A stretch of DNA of 64,000 nt from contig CAZCZL010000002.1 in NCBI GenBank assembly GCA_964503315.1, positions 336,833 through 400,832 on the forward strand, written 5' to 3'. The position numbers and the translations under genes are program-made. Within the stretch, counting starts at the first letter, position 1, and each line of letters begins with the position of its first letter. The notes below the pieces were generated by a model. It saw nothing but the letters and a program-made list of their open reading frames with translations, had not been told where the DNA came from and did no database searches. The stretch is from FEB-12 sp964503315. Its GTDB lineage: Bacteria > Zixibacteria > MSB-5A5 > GN15 > FEB-12. Shown here one piece after another: positions 61,305 through 64,000 of this stretch.

Positions 61305-62285
61305 TCAGAAAAGAAGGTCAAAGGAGAAAATATGCTCCGAACCTTCATCAACCCGGTCGGTGGAGAAGGCGTAATCTATCGCCAGCGTGTTATCCCCTAT
61401 CTTAAACAGATACCCCAGTCCGCCCGATGCCCGACTTGAACCATAACCGGCCCGCAGCGCGAACATCTTTGTCACATTGTACTCCGCTCCAACGTGCGGG
61501 ACTATATCCTGCTCCAGATTCTTCGTGATATCCGCGGCGAACAACAGCTTTTTCTGAAAGAATCGCGCCGAGGCTCCAAGACCGATATCCGGAGGGACAT
61601 CGTCATCCTGTGAGTATGCGTAGACATCGCCACCCAATTCGGTTGGGAGTTTCTCTGTATCCCAGCGATACTTCATGCCCAACTGACGAATAGCCAGCCC
61701 GACCTGAATATCCTGCACCTTCATCAGGTCGCGTTTCTCTCTATCGATCATTCGGTCAACATGCAACATGACGCCGACGTCAAATCCGATCGAGTACGCG
61801 GCCATCTCCGCGAAATTGGAATGCAGGTAATTGAGTTTCACTCCCGCCGACAGGTAGTTCTCGAATCTTTTGGCAAAGATGATAGAGAACTGGTGGTTCT
61901 GCTGCTCTATCTCCGTACCGATCAGGTCGCCATCACGGTCACGGGTAGCGACAGAACCGGACCCCGAATACAGCCAGCTTCCGCCCAGCACCGATTGTCC
62001 TTTGACCGGGAATAGCGCCGTCGCGTAACCCAACTTTCGGTCGAGCTGCAGGAAACGATACGATGTCGCAAACAGCGGCCGGGAGAGATTGGACAACCCC
62101 GCCGGATTGAAGAGTATCCCCGCGCCATCATTAGAAATTCCAATATACGCCCCGCCCATCGCTGTCGGACGGGCGCCTACCGGCACCTGAAAGAACGCGC
62201 CGGCATACCCGCCGTTGCCATCCTGGGCCATCAGACCGCAGGATGCCAGAAGCACGAAACAGATGATCAGTATTCTTGACTTCAT
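61305..62285 (-). CDS. PorV/PorQ-type outer-membrane barrel, copy 2
   Basis: 326 residues from ATG 62285 (GGAG nine bases upstream; the ATG at 62291 is too close to it). Signal peptide ending CGLMAQ. Motif AFFQVPVGARPTAMGGAYIG and GAGILFNPAGLSNLSRP are the UPF0164/PorV family start, followed by barrel strands and IFSFDLLF at the end. Same family as copy 1 but not closely similar. 13 bases after the large secreted protein gene. Confidence 0.85.
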   Translation of the reverse strand: MKSRILIICFVLLASCGLMAQDGNGGYAGAFFQVPVGARPTAMGGAYIGISNDGAGILFNPAGLSNLSRPLFATSYRFLQLDRKLGYATALFPVKGQSVLGGSWLYSGSGSVATRDRDGDLIGTEIEQQNHQFSIIFAKRFENYLSAGVKLNYLHSNFAEMAAYSIGFDVGVMLHVDRMIDREKRDLMKVQDIQVGLAIRQLGMKYRWDTEKLPTELGGDVYAYSQDDDVPPDIGLGASARFFQKKLLFAADITKNLEQDIVPHVGAEYNVTKMFALRAGYGSSRASGGLGYLFKIGDNTLAIDYAFSTDRVDEGSEHIFSFDLLF

Positions 62286-62298
62286 TGCCATGCGCTCC

Positions 62299-64000
62299 TT
62301 ACGGTACCACCGCCAATTTGCCCCAGGTAGACTCACCATTCGCGAACGTCAGCTTGAAATAATACATGCCGACCGCAACAACATCTCCACGATCGTTTCG
62401 ACCATTCCAATACGGGCGTTGATCCCCACTCGGCCCCGGCGGGTAGGTTCCCGCTTCGTAGCTCACCGCATTGATAGGAGTCGCGACCAAATTCATGGCG
62501 AAGTCGTAGATCTCAAGCGTAATGTTGCCCGTGGTCGGTACGTCAAAATGGAATCTGACAGGGTCATCCCGGTTCGGACTGAATGGAACAGGGAAGGCGT
62601 ACGCCTCTTCCGAAGGATCGGTGCGAATAAAGAGCCGCTGATCGGTCAGATCATCCACGTCTATGCGCACCGTGCCGTCATCGGTGCCTATCCAGAGATT
62701 GTCGCCGGACACTCGCGCGGCGTAGGCCGGTGTGCCTGGAAGGATCAGATCCTTGCCCTCCGCGTTGCGGAACGCCAGCGTATCAAACTGCTTGTTGCTG
62801 TACGGTGGAGTGTCGAAATTCCAACCAACGATCAATCCGTCGTCGGTCGCCATCAAGAGCGTATCGCCCAACGCTTCCATATTCCAGGCAAAGTTCCTGA
62901 GATACACCACATCCCAGCGATACTTGTAGCCGAGCAACGTGCCCAGCGTATCGCGCACCTCGACGACGCCACCGATAGAGACACCATTTCCACCTGAGGT
63001 CGTCGGACGGCACGACGCGATGATCTGCGCGCTATCCGGCGTAATGTACCGAATCGCCAGCGCCGGGATGAAATTACCAATAAGCCCGGCGGTGATGCTT
63101 CCGTCGTCGACATTGATCGTTGAATTCACGGTGTACGATATCACCAGGTCCGGCTTCACGGGATTGAAATTCGCCCCGTAGATACGGTAGGTGGAACCGC
63201 GATTCAACGAAATTGCCGCGCCTCTGACACCGCCGAAAAGAAGAGTATCTCCCTTGGCGGTCACCGAGAACACTGTATCCGCACTCAGCAAAACTGTAGT
63301 ATCGACCGCGTCGGCAATGATGGCGTTCTCGACATAATCAGGGTCAATTCCCATTGATACGAACTGCACACCATTGGGGCCGACAAAGTAGACGTTCTTC
63401 ACATTGTCCTTCGGGACATTCACCGGTGCGACATCGTAGGTCGTCCCATTTGCCCGGTAGTATTTCCAACTCCCGGCCCTGTCAAATGAGACTGATACTG
63501 TTTGCCTTCCGCCACCGCCAGCAGGACGATTGATCGTCCAAATAGCGAACGAATCATTGATCAGTGATATGGAATCAGTAAAAGCCTGAATACGAATCTG
63601 GTGTACTCCGCGCGACGATGAATCCGTCGGTGGGATGTAATGGCGCATCGAGTCTATTGCTCCCACGCCGTCCATGAACAGCATGGTCAGCCCAGAATCC
63701 GTCCCGACAAAAAGTGTATCGCCCAGTGCCTCGACTGAATGTGTTATATTCAGTACATTGCCAAGACCGGTCGCCGCTGAATCCAGGTAGAGTCGCGCCC
63801 AGGTCGTCCCGGTATCTTCGGTGACCCATAGCCCCCCTTGATCGGCGGCCATATAGAGGCGGTCATTCATCGAAGCAAAATCACGGACAACCCGGTTTGC
63901 TCCGATTACCGAATCAAGACTGACCTGTGAGTAGGTGTCCCCCAGATCCGTTGATACCCACAGCCCTTGCGAGACATTGGAAGCCGAATCACTGAATCCG
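62299..64000 (-). CDS. Large secreted beta-propeller-like protein with C-terminal FlgD/T9SS-type domain (partial)
   Basis: The frame is open to the window edge, so the N-terminus is missing; 566 residues are visible. BNR/sialidase-like units repeat early (GLWVSTDLGDTYSQV, then GLWVTEDTGTTWARL), a typical propeller pattern. The C-terminal 100 residues hold a FlgD-like Ig domain (AYAFPVPFSPNRDDPVRFHF, ITLEIYDFAMNLV and GVVAVGMYYFKLTFANG-like end GDVVAVGMYYFKL), the kind of sorting domain used by type IX cargo. It is directly upstream of two PorV-type genes, which fits a type IX-like export unit. Function of the propeller is unknown. Confidence 0.78.
   Translation of the reverse strand, partial: GFSDSASNVSQGLWVSTDLGDTYSQVSLDSVIGANRVVRDFASMNDRLYMAADQGGLWVTEDTGTTWARLYLDSAATGLGNVLNITHSVEALGDTLFVGTDSGLTMLFMDGVGAIDSMRHYIPPTDSSSRGVHQIRIQAFTDSISLINDSFAIWTINRPAGGGGRQTVSVSFDRAGSWKYYRANGTTYDVAPVNVPKDNVKNVYFVGPNGVQFVSMGIDPDYVENAIIADAVDTTVLLSADTVFSVTAKGDTLLFGGVRGAAISLNRGSTYRIYGANFNPVKPDLVISYTVNSTINVDDGSITAGLIGNFIPALAIRYITPDSAQIIASCRPTTSGGNGVSIGGVVEVRDTLGTLLGYKYRWDVVYLRNFAWNMEALGDTLLMATDDGLIVGWNFDTPPYSNKQFDTLAFRNAEGKDLILPGTPAYAARVSGDNLWIGTDDGTVRIDVDDLTDQRLFIRTDPSEEAYAFPVPFSPNRDDPVRFHFDVPTTGNITLEIYDFAMNLVATPINAVSYEAGTYPPGPSGDQRPYWNGRNDRGDVVAVGMYYFKLTFANGESTWGKLAVVP

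Noticed and set aside
1..64000. CRISPR array, insertion sequence, prophage or rRNA/tRNA gene
   Set aside because: No regularly spaced direct repeats, transposase, integrase or phage genes and no RNA gene were seen on either strand.

Overview
The window comes from a Gram-negative bacterium. It carries the Tol-Pal envelope genes (tolB end, pal, two cpoB copies), several outer-membrane beta-barrels (an Omp85-like barrel, a TonB-dependent receptor, two PorV/PorQ-type barrels), SPOR and DUF3108 envelope proteins, and secreted proteins with FlgD/T9SS-like C-terminal domains. Together with a full 14-subunit complex I operon, these suggest a member of the FCB superphylum, possibly a candidate phylum such as Zixibacteria. 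That placement is inference from gene content; no rRNA gene or CRISPR array was seen.

Layout. 1-4979 (+): tolB C-terminus, pal, two paralogous cpoB lipoproteins, an unknown gene and ligA. 5036-8853 (+): a partner-switching module (STAS antagonist, RsbW-like kinase, membrane-bound SpoIIE-type phosphatase) and a Nudix hydrolase. 8989-10737 (+): a protein joining a bactofilin-like stretch to an Omp85-like barrel. 10996-15800 (+): a GAF-PAS histidine kinase and a Ser/Thr kinase with TPRs. 15766-18531 (-): a fused PqqD-like (RRE) / M50 protease / HlyD exporter, then a separate short transcription unit for a 25-residue peptide. 18855-21577 (+): FAD amine oxidase, secreted unknown protein, secreted alpha/beta hydrolase. 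21579-22364 (-): GAF plus histidine-kinase dimerisation domain with no ATPase domain. 22637-24049 (+): purF. 24126-38792 (-): nuoA-N with a glutaredoxin gene between nuoM and nuoN. 39038-42381 (-): HD protein, UMF1-type MFS transporter, PHP hydrolase, Janus/PHPT1-like protein. 42446-49622 (-): formiminotransferase-cyclodeaminase, PHP protein, metalloprotease, ECF S-component, TonB-dependent receptor. 49928-53536 (-): manC, SPOR lipoprotein, tsaC, low-molecular-weight phosphatase, DUF3108 protein. 53648-59065 (-): iorA, iorB, buk and two ptb-like genes. 59267-64000 (-): a secreted repeat protein cut by the window edge, two PorV-type barrels and an isocitrate dehydrogenase.

The most unusual part is 15766-18531. 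A 25-codon ORF (15827-15904, minus) has a perfect 13-base Shine-Dalgarno, its own sigma70-like promoter (TTGACG-N16-TATATT), a hairpin-rich leader and a strong terminator. It lies just downstream of a single-chain protein that combines a peptide-recognition domain, an intramembrane metalloprotease and an export adaptor. This looks like a minimal peptide maturation/export system of RiPP type without a separate modification enzyme in view; the coupling is inferred.

Within operons many genes overlap by 1-23 bases. Most operon heads share a promoter-like pattern with -35 TTGACT, often extended to TTGACTTtGG, 16-18 bases before a -10 of the type TANNTT or TATTAT. The iorAB-buk-ptb operon points to ATP formation from acyl-CoAs made by 2-oxoacid oxidation; the nuo operon supplies respiratory NADH or ferredoxin oxidation.
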